A DNA stretch of 64,000 nt from Intrasporangiaceae bacterium URHB0013. Lineage in GTDB: Bacteria; Actinomycetota; Actinomycetes; Actinomycetales; Dermatophilaceae. The stretch is taken from the NCBI GenBank assembly GCA_000620545.1, contig JIBA01000014.1, positions 1-64,000 on the forward strand, written 5' to 3'. Positions within the stretch are counted from its first letter, which is position 1. Each line of letters opens with the position of its first letter. Positions 25,130-34,409 of the stretch are shown here, in pieces. A program made the translations under genes and the position numbers. The notes below the pieces were generated by a model. It was not told the origin of the DNA, searched no databases, and saw only the letters and a program-made list of their open reading frames with translations.

Positions 25130-26560
25130 GTGAAAGACGCCAACGAGCGTAGTGGTCCGCGCGTCCTGAACATTCGGATGAGCGGTCGGCTCGTGCCCTT
25201 CGCGACCATGCTGCTGCTGTTCGCGCTGCTCCCGTTCCTCGGTGGCAGCGCACCACAGACCCCGACCGCCTCGGTCGTGCTCGCCGCCGGGTCTCCCGCG
25301 GTGCAGGACGCCGTCGCCGTCGTCGACCAGGCCCGTGACGAGCTCTCCGGGTCAGCCGTCGCCGGCGCGCCCACAGCCGCGCTGGCCCCCGTCGACTCGG
25401 CGTTCTCGGCCGCCGTCGGAGGCGGCCTCTTCATGTTCCCGGCGATCAGTCTGGCTCCGGCGACCGCCCAGGCCATCGCCGCCCCGATCATCGGGCGCCC
25501 CCTCTTCATCCACCCCGTGGCCGGCGGCGAGACCTCGTCGTTCGGCCCGCGCATCCACCCGCTCCTCGGCCGTCCGATGTTCCACACGGGGATCGACCTC
25601 GCCGCGGCCTGCGGGACGCCGATCCACGCGGCGGCCGACGGCACCGTCATCTACGCCCGCGTGTCGGCGTCGTGGGGCGGCCGCACGATCATCGAGCACA
25701 GCCCGACGCTGAAGACCGCCTACGGCCACCAGTCGAAGTTCCTCGTCACCGAGGGCCAGGTCGTCAAGCAGGGCCAGGTCATCGGCCTCAGCGGAACGAC
25801 CGGCTGGTCCACCGGCTGCCACCTGCACTTCGACGTCATCGTCAACGAGCGCTACGTCGACCCCGCCCCATACCTCGGGTACGCGCCGTCGGCCACCGCC
25901 TCCGTGCCGTATGCCGTCGTCCCGCACCTCGTGCTCGACCTGGGCGGCCGCGTCATCCGCACCGTCGAGGACGGCGACGTTCCGATCCCGGAGGCGACCG
26001 AGACCTCGCCGACGCCGATCAGCACCGGTGGCCGTCCGCCGACGTCGACGCCGACCACCAGCACGACCATCCCCGGCACCACCACGGGCACGCCGACGAC
26101 GACCCGTCCGACGACCAGTGCGCCGGCACCGACGACGTCGAACCCGACGACCTCCAACCCGACGACCTCGAACCCGACGAGCACCAAGCCGGCGCCGACG
26201 ACGACCACTCCCACCAAGCCGTCGCCGACGACGACGAGCTCCCCGCCGTCCACCACCGTGCCGTCCACGACGGTGCCGTCCACCACGGCGACGGCGACGG
26301 TCCCGCCGCCGGTCACGACGACCACGAACGACCCGCCTCCGCCGCCCCCGGCGGTCACGACGTCCGAGGTGCCGAGCACCCCGAGCGAGCCGGCAGTCGC
26401 GCCGGTGGAGCCGGTTCCGACGGTCACCGCGACTGCGACGGAGACCGCGGCCCAGGTCCTCAAGACGGCGACCGAGGTGGCGACCGCGGCGACGTCGGCC
26501 GACGCCCCGGCCACCGAGCCGTCGACCTCCACGACCGCGGCAGCCGCGGGCGGGGCCTGA
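25130..26560 (+). CDS. Secreted M23 (LytM-type) peptidase with Thr/Pro-rich tail
   Basis: 476 residues. The GTG at 25130 follows GAGGGGG by about 10 nt. A hydrophobic segment after RMSGRLVPFATMLLL acts as signal peptide or anchor. The M23 domain covers about 120-255, with HTGID and HLHF supplying the zinc-ligand motifs, plus YGHQSKF and GTTGWSTGCHLHF. Such enzymes cleave peptidoglycan cross-bridges or regulate other hydrolases. Residues 290-476 are a low-complexity Thr/Pro/Ser tail with repeated TSNPT units, likely extended through the wall and possibly glycosylated. No sorting motif is present. The tail may vary in length between strains because its repeats are near-identical at DNA level (26140-26200). 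Confidence 0.9.
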   Translation: MKDANERSGPRVLNIRMSGRLVPFATMLLLFALLPFLGGSAPQTPTASVVLAAGSPAVQDAVAVVDQARDELSGSAVAGAPTAALAPVDSAFSAAVGGGLFMFPAISLAPATAQAIAAPIIGRPLFIHPVAGGETSSFGPRIHPLLGRPMFHTGIDLAAACGTPIHAAADGTVIYARVSASWGGRTIIEHSPTLKTAYGHQSKFLVTEGQVVKQGQVIGLSGTTGWSTGCHLHFDVIVNERYVDPAPYLGYAPSATASVPYAVVPHLVLDLGGRVIRTVEDGDVPIPEATETSPTPISTGGRPPTSTPTTSTTIPGTTTGTPTTTRPTTSAPAPTTSNPTTSNPTTSNPTSTKPAPTTTTPTKPSPTTTSSPPSTTVPSTTVPSTTATATVPPPVTTTTNDPPPPPPAVTTSEVPSTPSEPAVAPVEPVPTVTATATETAAQVLKTATEVATAATSADAPATEPSTSTTAAAAGGA

Positions 26561-26714
26561 GCAGGTCCTCCCCCGGGATCCGCTGACGCGCGGCTCGGCC
26601 CGGTCGCACCTGCCCGGTTGGTTCTCGTCGGAACGTCAGGTGCCGGGCTTCGACGCACTCCTCACGATTCGGGCACGCTCGGCGCGGAGGGTGTCTCACA
26701 GTCCCCGGAGCCGA

Positions 26715-26720
26715 TAGGTT
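26715..26720 (+). promoter_or_regulatory. -10 element of a leaderless gluA promoter
   Basis: TAGGTT ends 6 nt before ATG 26727, placing the transcription start on the start codon. No good -35 is visible and there is no ribosome binding site, both consistent with leaderless transcription. Confidence 0.55.
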
Positions 26721-26726
26721 TCCCGG

Positions 26727-27521
26727 ATGGACGACGTGAAACCCCTCGCCGCAGCACCGAGCGAGCAGATCCCGGACACGCCTCGTGAACCCATGGTCGT
26801 CATGGACGGCGTCAACAAGCACTTCGGCGACCTGCACGTGCTGCGCGACATCAACCTCACGGTCGGCAAGGGCGAGGTGGTCGTCGTCCTCGGACCCTCC
26901 GGCTCCGGCAAGTCGACGCTGTGCCGCGCCATCAACCGCCTCGAGACGATCGAGTCGGGGACCATCTCGATCGACGGCAAGACCCTGCCCGAGGAGGGCA
27001 AGCCGCTCGCGCAGCTGCGCGCCGACGTCGGGATGGTCTTCCAGTCCTTCAACCTCTTCGCACACAAGACGATTCGCGAGAACGTGACGCTCGGACCGGT
27101 CAAGGTGCGCAAGAAGTCCAAGTCCGACGCGGACCAGCAGGCCAACGACCTGCTCAAGCGCGTCGGCGTCGAGGCCCAGGCCGACAAGTACCCCGCCCAG
27201 CTCTCCGGCGGCCAGCAGCAACGCGTCGCGATCGCGCGGTCGCTCGCGATGGGACCCAAGGTCATGCTCTTCGATGAGCCGACCTCCGCCCTCGACCCCG
27301 AGATGGTCAACGAGGTCCTCGACGTCATGGTGGGTCTCGCCAAGGAGGGCATGACGATGATCGTCGTGACCCACGAGATGGGCTTCGCCCGCAAGGCGGC
27401 CGACCGCGTGGTCTTCATGGCCGACGGCCAGATCGTCGAGATCGGCACGCCGCAGGAGTTCTTCACGCATCCGAAGAGCGATCGGGCCAAGGACTTCCTC
27501 GGCAAGATCCTCACCCACTGA
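26727..27521 (+). CDS. gluA: Glutamate/amino acid ABC transporter ATP-binding protein
   Basis: 264 residues. Walker [11 protein letters not shown]-loop VFQSFNLF, signature LSGGQQQR, Walker [14 protein letters not shown] and switch His VVTHEM are all intact. It matches the polar amino acid (PAAT) subfamily. It powers uptake with the permeases encoded downstream. An N-terminal extension of about 20 residues before [11 protein letters not shown] is unusual but in frame with the leaderless ATG. Gene order gluA-gluB-gluC-gluD is the corynebacterial glutamate system; substrate assignment rests on that synteny. Confidence 0.95.
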   Translation: MDDVKPLAAAPSEQIPDTPREPMVVMDGVNKHFGDLHVLRDINLTVGKGEVVVVLGPSGSGKSTLCRAINRLETIESGTISIDGKTLPEEGKPLAQLRADVGMVFQSFNLFAHKTIRENVTLGPVKVRKKSKSDADQQANDLLKRVGVEAQADKYPAQLSGGQQQRVAIARSLAMGPKVMLFDEPTSALDPEMVNEVLDVMVGLAKEGMTMIVVTHEMGFARKAADRVVFMADGQIVEIGTPQEFFTHPKSDRAKDFLGKILTH

Positions 27522-27595
27522 ACCAGCTGCACCAAGCGACAGGGAGCGGCACGCACCACCGCGTGCCGCGAGCAACCACTCAGGGAGGAACCCAG

Positions 27596-28429
27596 ATGAA
27601 GGCACGACGACTCGGAGCCGCTGCGGCGGCTGCGGCGTTGGCGCTCACGCTCGCCGCGTGTGGCTCCGGCACGGGTGGGGGCGGAGCCGAAACCGGCGAC
27701 GGCCTCAAGATCGGCATCAAGTTCGACCAGCCCGGACTCGGGCTCAAGAAGGGCAGCGAGTACAGCGGCATGGACATCGACGTCGCCAAGTACGTCGCCA
27801 AGGAGCTCGGTACCTCGGAGGACAAGATCACCTGGGTGCAGGCACCGAGCGCCCAGCGTGAGGACCTCATCTCGACCGGTCAGGTGAAGTTCGTCGTGGC
27901 CTCGTACTCCATCACCGACGCGCGCAAGGAGAAGGTCTCCTTCGCGGGTCCGTACTTCGTCGCAGGCCAGGACCTCCTGGTCCGCGCGGACGACACCTCG
28001 ATCACCGGTCCGGACAGCCTCAACGGCAAGAAGCTCTGCTCGGTGAAGGGCTCGACCTCGGCCCAGAAGGTCAAGGACAAGTTCGCCCAGACGGTGCAGC
28101 TGCAGGAGTTCGGGACGTACTCCGAGTGCCTGCCCGCCCTTGCCACCGGCGGGGTCGACGCCCTGACGACCGACGACGCGATCCTTGCCGGCTTCGCCGC
28201 CCAGCCCGAGAACAAGGGCAAGTTCAAGCTCGTCGGCAAGCCCTTCTCGACCGAGAACTACGGGATCGGCGTGAAGAAGGGCGACACGGCCCTCTGCCAG
28301 CAGATCACGGACGCGATCAAGAAGATGCAAAGCGACGGCTCGCTGCAGAAGGCGATCGACGCCAACCTCGGCCCGGCCAACTACAAGCCCGGCCCGGGCA
28401 ACCCGCCGACGCCGGCTGCCTGCTCCTGA
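27596..28429 (+). CDS. gluB: Glutamate-binding lipoprotein of the ABC transporter
   Basis: 277 residues. ATG 27596 follows AGGGAGGA. The signal peptide ends with the lipobox LAAC, so the protein is lipidated and held on the outer membrane face. The rest is a type II periplasmic-binding fold (LKIGIKFDQPGLG, GMDIDVAKYVAKELG, VASYSITDARKEKVSFAGPYF) of family 3. It delivers the amino acid to the GluC/GluD permeases. It is separated from gluC by 120 bp containing a strong hairpin. Confidence 0.94.
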   Translation: MKARRLGAAAAAAALALTLAACGSGTGGGGAETGDGLKIGIKFDQPGLGLKKGSEYSGMDIDVAKYVAKELGTSEDKITWVQAPSAQREDLISTGQVKFVVASYSITDARKEKVSFAGPYFVAGQDLLVRADDTSITGPDSLNGKKLCSVKGSTSAQKVKDKFAQTVQLQEFGTYSECLPALATGGVDALTTDDAILAGFAAQPENKGKFKLVGKPFSTENYGIGVKKGDTALCQQITDAIKKMQSDGSLQKAIDANLGPANYKPGPGNPPTPAACS

Positions 28430-28442
28430 CCGGCTCCGACGT

Positions 28443-28484
28443 CGAGGGCGGACCGCTCACCTCGCGGTGCGCGGTCCGCCCTCG
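28443..28484 (+). terminator. Hairpin between gluB and gluC
   Basis: A perfect 14-bp stem (28443-28456 with 28471-28484) closes a 14-nt loop that itself can fold (CACC with GGTG). It follows gluB by 13 bp. In binding-protein transporter operons such a hairpin typically stabilises or partly terminates the transcript so that the binding protein is made in excess over the permeases. Confidence 0.7.
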
Positions 28485-28549
28485 GCGGCGGTGCGGGCTC
28501 CTGACCGTTGAACCCCTGACCCACTGACTCGACAGCGGAAAGGAGCGTC

Positions 28550-29227
28550 GTGCTCGACATCATCGACAAGTACGACATCCTCGGCGCGTTCTGGATGACC
28601 ATCAGGCTCGCCTTCTTCTCGGCGATCGGCGCTCTGCTCATCGGCACCGTTCTCGCGGTGATGCGCGTGTCGCCGGTGGCGATCCTGCGTCGTCTGGGCG
28701 CGTTCTACGTCAACACCGTGCGGAACACGCCGCTGACGTTGCTGGTCTTCTTCGCCATCGCCGGCCCGTACTACATCCTGCAGATCAGCCTGACCCCCGT
28801 GAACTCGCCGACGGCGCTCGTGGACAACGGCATCCGGTGGGCCATCGTCGCCCTGGCGGTCTACCACGCGGCCTTCGTCTGTGAGGCCCTGCGCAGCGGC
28901 GTCAACACCGTGCCCCTCGGCCAGGCCGAGGCGGCCCGCTCGATCGGGCTGACCTTCGGGCAGAGCCTGCGCGAGGTCATCCTCCCCCAGGCCTTCCGCG
29001 GGTCCATCGCGCCGCTGGGCTCCGTGCTCATCGCCCTCATCAAGAACACGACCGTGGCCTCGGTCATCGGTGTCGCAGAGGCGTCACTGCTGATGAGCGA
29101 GATCATCGAGAACGAGACGGCGAGCGTGTCCGTGTTCCTCCTCTTCGCCATGGGATTCGTCATCCTGACGCTTCCCTTCGGCGTGTTCTTCACCTCGCTC
29201 TCGCGTCGCCTGGCGGTGAAGCGATGA
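28550..29227 (+). CDS. gluC: Glutamate ABC transporter permease
   Basis: 225 residues, about five membrane segments. The EAA loop is SIGLTFGQSLREVILPQAFRG-type, which contacts GluA. The GTG at 28550 is preceded by AGGAG at close spacing. Its stop overlaps the gluD start (ATGA), so the two permeases are coupled and likely form a heterodimer. Confidence 0.94.
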   Translation: MLDIIDKYDILGAFWMTIRLAFFSAIGALLIGTVLAVMRVSPVAILRRLGAFYVNTVRNTPLTLLVFFAIAGPYYILQISLTPVNSPTALVDNGIRWAIVALAVYHAAFVCEALRSGVNTVPLGQAEAARSIGLTFGQSLREVILPQAFRGSIAPLGSVLIALIKNTTVASVIGVAEASLLMSEIIENETASVSVFLLFAMGFVILTLPFGVFFTSLSRRLAVKR

Positions 29228-30141
29228 GCACCGAGTCCGTCCTCTTCGACGCCCCTGGGCCCCGCGCCCGGCGACGGCACGCCATCCTCACCGTCTTCGG
29301 CGTCCTGCTCGCCGTCGGCACCATCGGCGCCGTGCTCTGGAAGTTCAAGGCCCAGGGCCAGCTCGAACCCCAGATGTGGACCGTGCTGTTCACCGCCGAC
29401 GTGTGGACGCAGTACATCATCCCCGGACTGATCAAGACGCTCGAGGCAGCCGCGATCTCCATCGTCCTCGCCATGGCGTTCGGACTCGTCTTCGGCATGG
29501 GCCGGCTGTCCCAGCACCGGCCGCTGCGCTGGGTGTGCGGCGTCATCGTCGAGTTCTTCCGGTCGGTGCCGGTGCTGCTGATGATGTACTTCACCTACTC
29601 GTACTTCTCCAACAACGGCGTCTTCACCAACGACATCAACCCGCTGGCGGCCGTGGTGACCGCTCTGACGCTGTACAACGGCTCGGTCATCGCCGAGCTC
29701 GTCCGGTCAGGGGTGTTCAGCCTCCCCAAGGGCCAGTCGGAGGCGGGCGTGTCGATCGGGCTCACCCCGCCCCAGGTGATGCGGTCGATCCAGCTGCCCC
29801 AGGCCCTGACCGCGATGCTGCCGGCGCTCGTCGGGCAGCTCGTCGTGATCCTCAAGGACACCGCGCTCGGCACGGCGGTGCTCTACCCGGAGCTGCTCCA
29901 GGCGGCCCGGGACATCGGCACCGGCTACAGCAACACCATCCCGGCCTACATCTTCATCGCGATCATCTACATCCTGATCAACTACAGCCTCACCGTGGCG
30001 GCCGCGCGGGTCGAGCGTCGCCTCAGCCGCCGCGGCCGCGGACCGCGCAGGACCCGGGGAGCGACGGGCGTGGTGGGCGCCCGCACGATCGAGGGCATCG
30101 CCGGCGTCGATGCGCTGCCCGGCCCCGCGACCAGCCGCTGA
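29224..30141 (+). CDS. gluD: Glutamate ABC transporter permease
   Basis: 305 residues. Membrane segments run through about 20-265, with the EAA-type loop SIGLTPPQVMRSIQLPQAL. The C-terminal 45 residues are Arg-rich and extend into the cytoplasm. The ATG overlaps the gluC stop by four bases. Last gene of gluABCD, followed by a strong terminator. Confidence 0.94.
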   Translation: MSTESVLFDAPGPRARRRHAILTVFGVLLAVGTIGAVLWKFKAQGQLEPQMWTVLFTADVWTQYIIPGLIKTLEAAAISIVLAMAFGLVFGMGRLSQHRPLRWVCGVIVEFFRSVPVLLMMYFTYSYFSNNGVFTNDINPLAAVVTALTLYNGSVIAELVRSGVFSLPKGQSEAGVSIGLTPPQVMRSIQLPQALTAMLPALVGQLVVILKDTALGTAVLYPELLQAARDIGTGYSNTIPAYIFIAIIYILINYSLTVAAARVERRLSRRGRGPRRTRGATGVVGARTIEGIAGVDALPGPATSR

Positions 30142-30179
30142 CGGACCAGCCGCTGTCGGACAAGGATCTGACGGGCACG

Positions 30180-30214
30180 CAGAAGGGCCCCGACCAGTGG
30201 TCGGGGCCCTTCTG
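30180..30214. terminator. Bidirectional terminator between gluD and tRNA-Asn
   Basis: A perfect 17-bp inverted repeat (30180-30196 with 30198-30214) sits between the two convergent units. Its arms start CAGAAGGGCCCC and end GGGGCCCTTCTG, so either strand gives a terminator with short U-rich flanks (CTTCTG). Confidence 0.85.
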
Positions 30215-30220
30215 TGTGTG

Positions 30221-30293
30221 CTCCCCCGATTGGACTCGAACCAATAACCTGCCGGTTAACAGCCGGCTGCTCTGCCAATTGAGCTACAGGGGA
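30221..30293 (-). tRNA. tRNA-Asn (anticodon GTT)
   Basis: 73 nt cloverleaf on the minus strand. The acceptor arms TCCCCTG and CGGGGGA pair with one G-T pair. The D-arm is GCTC/GAGC, the anticodon stem GCCGG/CCGGC has loop CTGTTAA (anticodon GTT), and the T-loop is TTCGAGT. CCA is not encoded. A TATGGT hexamer 16 nt upstream of the 5' end is a plausible -10. No integrase or att duplication is seen beside it. Confidence 0.96.
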
Positions 30294-30398
30294 ATGCTGC
30301 TGGGAAACCATAGCAAAGGGACTGGGCCGACACTAAATCGGGGTCGCGCCGCCGCCGCCAGGGGGTCCACTGCCGTCAGCTCCCTCCCGCCAGCGGCC

Positions 30399-30917
30399 TC
30401 ACAGCCCCACCTCCGAGCGGAGACGGGCCATCCGCTGGGCGGCCTCGCCTGCCACCTGCGGGTCACCGAGGTCGGCGCCCCGGCCCGGGATCGTCTGCTC
30501 CAGCAGCTCGCCGCTGGCGAGGTCCTGACGGATCACGACGCGCACCGTGCGGCGCCCGGCGGTGCGGAACTCGTCGGCGAGCACGACGCTGGCCTGGAGC
30601 CGCTCCCGCAGGGCCTGCTGGAGCAGCGACGGCTCCGTGAGACGCCAGCGTGACGGCGGTCTGCGGTCCACCCACGTGACGGTGAGCTGGGAGGACTCGC
30701 CCTGCCAGGTGCCCGACTCGGCCTCGTGCCACGGACGGTTCCAGAGGAGACCGCCATCGACGTCGACGAGGGCCAAGTGGTGCGTCGTCGCGACGACGTG
30801 CGCGCCGCTCGTCTCGTCGCGGGCCCAGGCGAGCACCTGCTCACCGCCGTCGAGCGGGACGGCCCTCCGGACGTCCGGATGCAATGCTGGACGACGCCGG
30901 CGTTCGAAGGGTGCCAT
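30399..30917 (-). CDS. Conserved hypothetical protein downstream of dnaG
   Basis: 172 residues, soluble, no signal peptide. The body looks like a beta-rich domain (EQVLAWARDETSGAHVVATTHHLALVD, LLWNRPWHEAESGTW, LTVTWVD) followed by helices. I recognise it only as a protein often found next to dnaG in actinobacteria. The ATG shares one base with the dnaG stop (TGATG), so it is translationally coupled. Function unknown. Confidence 0.8.
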   Translation of the reverse strand: MAPFERRRRPALHPDVRRAVPLDGGEQVLAWARDETSGAHVVATTHHLALVDVDGGLLWNRPWHEAESGTWQGESSQLTVTWVDRRPPSRWRLTEPSLLQQALRERLQASVVLADEFRTAGRRTVRVVIRQDLASGELLEQTIPGRGADLGDPQVAGEAAQRMARLRSEVGL

Positions 30918-32851
30918 CAGCTCATCCCGGCCTTGATCGCCGCGAGCTCGCGTTGGAGCGTCTGCAGCTGGATGCCCAGCTCGCGCGTGCGTTCGGGCGA
31001 GGGCGTCTCGGCGTGGTCGAGCCGGCGCATCTCGCTCATCGAGTCGGCGATCTGGCGCGTCAGCGCGATGGTGCGCACGCGGTCGAAGAGCTCGTCGACG
31101 TAGCGCGACGTGGGCAGCCCCGTCGAGACGTCCATCCTGGTCGGCAGCGTGTCGACGGCGAGCTCGCTGACGAGCCCGGCGACGGTCGAGGGCGCTGCCT
31201 CGGTGACGGCCGAGGTCCAGGCCCGGGCGTTGCCCTTGTCACCGCTGTGGTGGGCGATCCGGATGCCGTCGAAGACCGCGCGGTGCGCCGGCGCCGAGAA
31301 GGCGTCGGCCGTGAGCAGGTCGATGGCGCCGGCCTTGAAGACGGTGGGGAACTGGAGCAGCACCTGGAGCAGCTGCCGCTCGGCGAGCACCACGGGGTCG
31401 CGACGGTCGGGCATCGGCATGGCGCCGGCGGTCTCCCCGGGGCTCGGCTCTCCATCGTCGCGGCGGTCCCGCGCATCGCGGCCGTTCCGGTCGGCCCGGG
31501 CGTCCTCGTCGACCTTGATCTTGCCGGCTCGGGACACCTCGGTGGCGACCTGCTCGACGTCGAGGCCCAGCATGCCGCTCACCTCGCGGGTGTACTCCGG
31601 CCGGAGCGACTGGTCGCGGATGGAGGCGATGATGGGAGCCACGGCCCGCACGGCCTGGATACGACCCTCTGCCGTGGCCACGTCGAAGCGCTTGATCGTC
31701 GTGCGCACGGCGAACTCGAACATCGGCACGGCGTCCTCGATGAGGGCCTGCACTGCAGGATCTCCCCCGGCCTGCCGCAGCTCGCACGGGTCCTTGCCCG
31801 ACTTCTCGACGGCGACGAAGGACTGCGAGGTCCACTTCTCGTCATCGGCGAAGGCGCGCATCGCGGCCTTCTGACCCGCGGCGTCGCCGTCGAAGGTGAA
31901 GATCACCTTGGCCGACGCGAGTCCGGCCTCGTCACGCATGAGGCGGCGCAGGGTCTTGATGTGCTCGGCCCCGAAGGCGGTGCCGCAGGTGGCGACCGCG
32001 GTCTCGACACCGGCGAGGTGACAGGCCATGACGTCGGTGTAGCCCTCGACGACGACGGCCTGACGACCCTGCGAGATCTTCTTCTTCGCGAGGTCCAGGC
32101 CGTAGAGCACGGTCGACTTCTTGTAGATCGGCGTCTCGGACGTGTTGAGGTACTTCGCCTCGATGCGGTCGTCGTCGAAGATGCGTCGCGCGCCGAAGCC
32201 GACGGTGTCTCCGGTGATGTCGCGGATCGGCCACACGAGGCGACCGCGGAACCTGTCGTAGAGTCCGCGCGATCCACGGCCCGCGATGCCGCCCGTCACG
32301 AGCTCGTCGTCGGTGAAGCCCTTGGCCCGCAGGTGGCGCACGAGGTCCTCACCGCCGCGCGGCGCGAAGCCGACGCCGAACTGCTTGACGTGCTCGCTGT
32401 TGAAGTCACGGGCGCGGAGGAAGTCGCGCGCGGTGCGGGCAGCCGGGCTGCCGAGGAGCAGCTCGGTGTAGTACTCCTCGGCTACGCGGTGGGCCTCGAC
32501 GAGTCGGCTGCGCCGCCCGAGGCCCTCCTCGCGCGGCCGCGCTCCGTCCTCGTAGCGCAGCTCCATGCCGAGCTTCTGCGCGAGGCGCTCGACGGCCTCC
32601 GAGAAGCTGAGGTGGTCGACCTTCTGGACGAAGGAGATGACGTCCCCGCCCTCCCCGCAGCCGAAGCAGTGCCAGGCGCCCACGGCGGGACGGATGTTGA
32701 ACGACGGCGACTTCTCGTCGTGGAAGGGGCACAGGCCCTTGAGCGACCCCGGACCGGCGGAGCGGAGCGTCACGTGCTCGCGCACGACGTCCTCGATGGA
32801 CGACCGCGCCTTGACCGCCGCGATGTCCTCGCTGTTGATCAACCCCGCCAT
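30917..32851 (-). CDS. dnaG: DNA primase
   Basis: 644 residues. N-terminal CHC2 zinc finger (CPFHDEKSPSF, then HCFGCGEGGD). A catalytic core follows with EGYTDVMA and the TOPRIM acidic motif TFDGDAAG. A C-terminal helicase-interaction domain covers about 460-644. It makes RNA primers for replication. ATG 32851 follows AGGAGG. An insertion of charged residues near 440-465 (DEDARADRNGRDARDRRDD) is a linker typical of actinobacteria. Confidence 0.97.
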   Translation of the reverse strand: MAGLINSEDIAAVKARSSIEDVVREHVTLRSAGPGSLKGLCPFHDEKSPSFNIRPAVGAWHCFGCGEGGDVISFVQKVDHLSFSEAVERLAQKLGMELRYEDGARPREEGLGRRSRLVEAHRVAEEYYTELLLGSPAARTARDFLRARDFNSEHVKQFGVGFAPRGGEDLVRHLRAKGFTDDELVTGGIAGRGSRGLYDRFRGRLVWPIRDITGDTVGFGARRIFDDDRIEAKYLNTSETPIYKKSTVLYGLDLAKKKISQGRQAVVVEGYTDVMACHLAGVETAVATCGTAFGAEHIKTLRRLMRDEAGLASAKVIFTFDGDAAGQKAAMRAFADDEKWTSQSFVAVEKSGKDPCELRQAGGDPAVQALIEDAVPMFEFAVRTTIKRFDVATAEGRIQAVRAVAPIIASIRDQSLRPEYTREVSGMLGLDVEQVATEVSRAGKIKVDEDARADRNGRDARDRRDDGEPSPGETAGAMPMPDRRDPVVLAERQLLQVLLQFPTVFKAGAIDLLTADAFSAPAHRAVFDGIRIAHHSGDKGNARAWTSAVTEAAPSTVAGLVSELAVDTLPTRMDVSTGLPTSRYVDELFDRVRTIALTRQIADSMSEMRRLDHAETPSPERTRELGIQLQTLQRELAAIKAGMS

Positions 32852-32902
32852 CTGCCTCCTGTCGCTGCCCGTGAGTCTAGGTCGTCGGTGCCGGCGGGCT
32901 CG

Positions 32903-34132
32903 TCACCGGCACCACTGGCTGTGGACGGCGAGCGCCCTCACGTCGGTCAGGGAGGCCACCTGGTCGACGACGACGCGCAACCGATCGTCGTCGTCGGCGG
33001 CTGCGGCGTGGTCGGCACGGAAGGCCACGTCGAGGCGCTCCTCCGGCGCGGCGGCATACGCCTCCACGACGGCGCGCACGACGTCGCGCTGCCCCGACAT
33101 GACCGAGAGCCTCTCCTCCGTGGTCATGACGAAGTGGTTGGCGATGGCCTTGAGCACCGAGCACTCGGCACGGGCGTCGTCGGGCACGACGAGGTCCGCC
33201 TCGAAGCGGCACAGCTGCCCCGGACCGTGCCGCTCGCGCGTGGCCTGCTCGACGACGAGGACGAAGTGCCCGATGAGCCGGCTCGTCATGTCCTTGAGGC
33301 GCGCGAGGTCGCCACGCGAGCCGTCGTATGCCGTGGGCACGGCACCGGAGGCGAGGATCCGTTCCAGCGCCGCCCCGAGCGCATCGGCTCCGAGGTCGGG
33401 CGCGTAGGTGCGGCCGGCGACCTCGATGACGTCGGCCATGTCTCGGGAGTGGAGCAGCCGCGGGTCGATCCACCCCGAGGCGATGGCGTCCTCGACGTCG
33501 TGGACGGAGTAGGCGACGTCGTCGGACCAGTCCATGACCTCGGCCTCGAGGCACCGCTCGCGCGGCTCGGCGCCCTCGCGGACCCACTCGAAGACGGCGA
33601 GGTCCGACGGGTACACGCCGAACTTCGTCGTCGCGCCCGGGCCGTCGTCGCGGGGCCACGGGTACTTCGTCGTCGCGTCGAGGCTCGCGCGCGTCAGGTT
33701 GAGCCCGGCTGACGTGCCGTCGGGATGCGCGCGCTTGGCCTCCAGTCGCGTGAGCAGTCGGAGCGTCTGTGCGTTGCCCTCGAAACCACCTATCCCCGAA
33801 GCGATCTCGTCGAGGACGGACTCGCCGTTGTGGCCGAAGGGCGGGTGCCCGAGGTCGTGCGCCAGACAAGCCGTGTCGACGACGTCGGCGTTGCAGCCGA
33901 GCGCCGCGCCGAACTCACGTCCGATCTGCGCGACCTCGAGCGAGTGGGTCAGGCGGTTGCGGACGAAGTCGTCATGGCCGGGCGCGAGGACCTGGGTCTT
34001 CGCGGCGAGCCGTCGGAGCGACGAGGAATGGACGACCCGCGCGCGGTCGCGCGCGAAGTCGTCCCGGTCGGCGCGCTTCTGGGCAGGGTCCTCCTCGACC
34101 CAGCGCTCACGGTCTCGACCCTCGTAGCCCAC
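32903..34132 (-). CDS. dgt: Deoxyguanosinetriphosphate triphosphohydrolase-like protein
   Basis: 409 residues with the HD-domain metal motif: H in NRLTHSLEV, HD in LAHDLGHPPFGHNGE and a later D in DDVAYSVHDVED. The family hydrolyses dNTP to nucleoside and triphosphate. The GTG at 34132 is preceded by TAGAGT (34144 to 34139) ending 6 nt upstream and no ribosome binding site, so a leaderless mRNA is likely. The dgt-dnaG neighbourhood is standard in actinobacteria. Confidence 0.94.
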   Translation of the reverse strand: MGYEGRDRERWVEEDPAQKRADRDDFARDRARVVHSSSLRRLAAKTQVLAPGHDDFVRNRLTHSLEVAQIGREFGAALGCNADVVDTACLAHDLGHPPFGHNGESVLDEIASGIGGFEGNAQTLRLLTRLEAKRAHPDGTSAGLNLTRASLDATTKYPWPRDDGPGATTKFGVYPSDLAVFEWVREGAEPRERCLEAEVMDWSDDVAYSVHDVEDAIASGWIDPRLLHSRDMADVIEVAGRTYAPDLGADALGAALERILASGAVPTAYDGSRGDLARLKDMTSRLIGHFVLVVEQATRERHGPGQLCRFEADLVVPDDARAECSVLKAIANHFVMTTEERLSVMSGQRDVVRAVVEAYAAAPEERLDVAFRADHAAAADDDDRLRVVVDQVASLTDVRALAVHSQWCR

Positions 34133-34265
34133 AGCGGAACTCTATGCGGCACGGTCACCGCCGCCGCGGCGCCGCACCCGGTCGACAACTCGGAGGCGGG
34201 AGTGGCCGCTCGGGCGCATACTGCAGGGATGGAGCCGCTCAGGCTTCCGACCTCAGGAGCGCACC

Positions 34266-34397
34266 ATGGGCGACAAGTCACCGAAGTCCCACATGTCCAC
34301 GAAGGCGAGGTCGCTCAAGGAGAAGCGGGCCGACAAGCACGCCAAGGCGGCCCACAAGGACCACACGGAGATCATCCCGCCGAAGGGCAAGCGCTGA
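34266..34397 (+). CDS. Small basic conserved protein (43 residues)
   Basis: A 43-residue Lys/His-rich peptide beginning MGDKSPKSHMSTKARSL and ending PPKGKR. AGGAG lies 6 nt before the ATG. Proteins with this start and a KARSLKEKRADKHAK helix are common in actinobacteria and are unannotated. It is probably a soluble helix with a positive charge; function unknown. It is read opposite to the dgt promoter and converges on the YdeI-family gene. Confidence 0.8.
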   Translation: MGDKSPKSHMSTKARSLKEKRADKHAKAAHKDHTEIIPPKGKR

Positions 34398-34409
34398 CCT
34401 CGCGTCGGT

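Noticed and set aside
30221..30293. tRNA-Asn as an integration site
   Set aside because: No duplicated 3' end and no integrase or mobile gene on either side.
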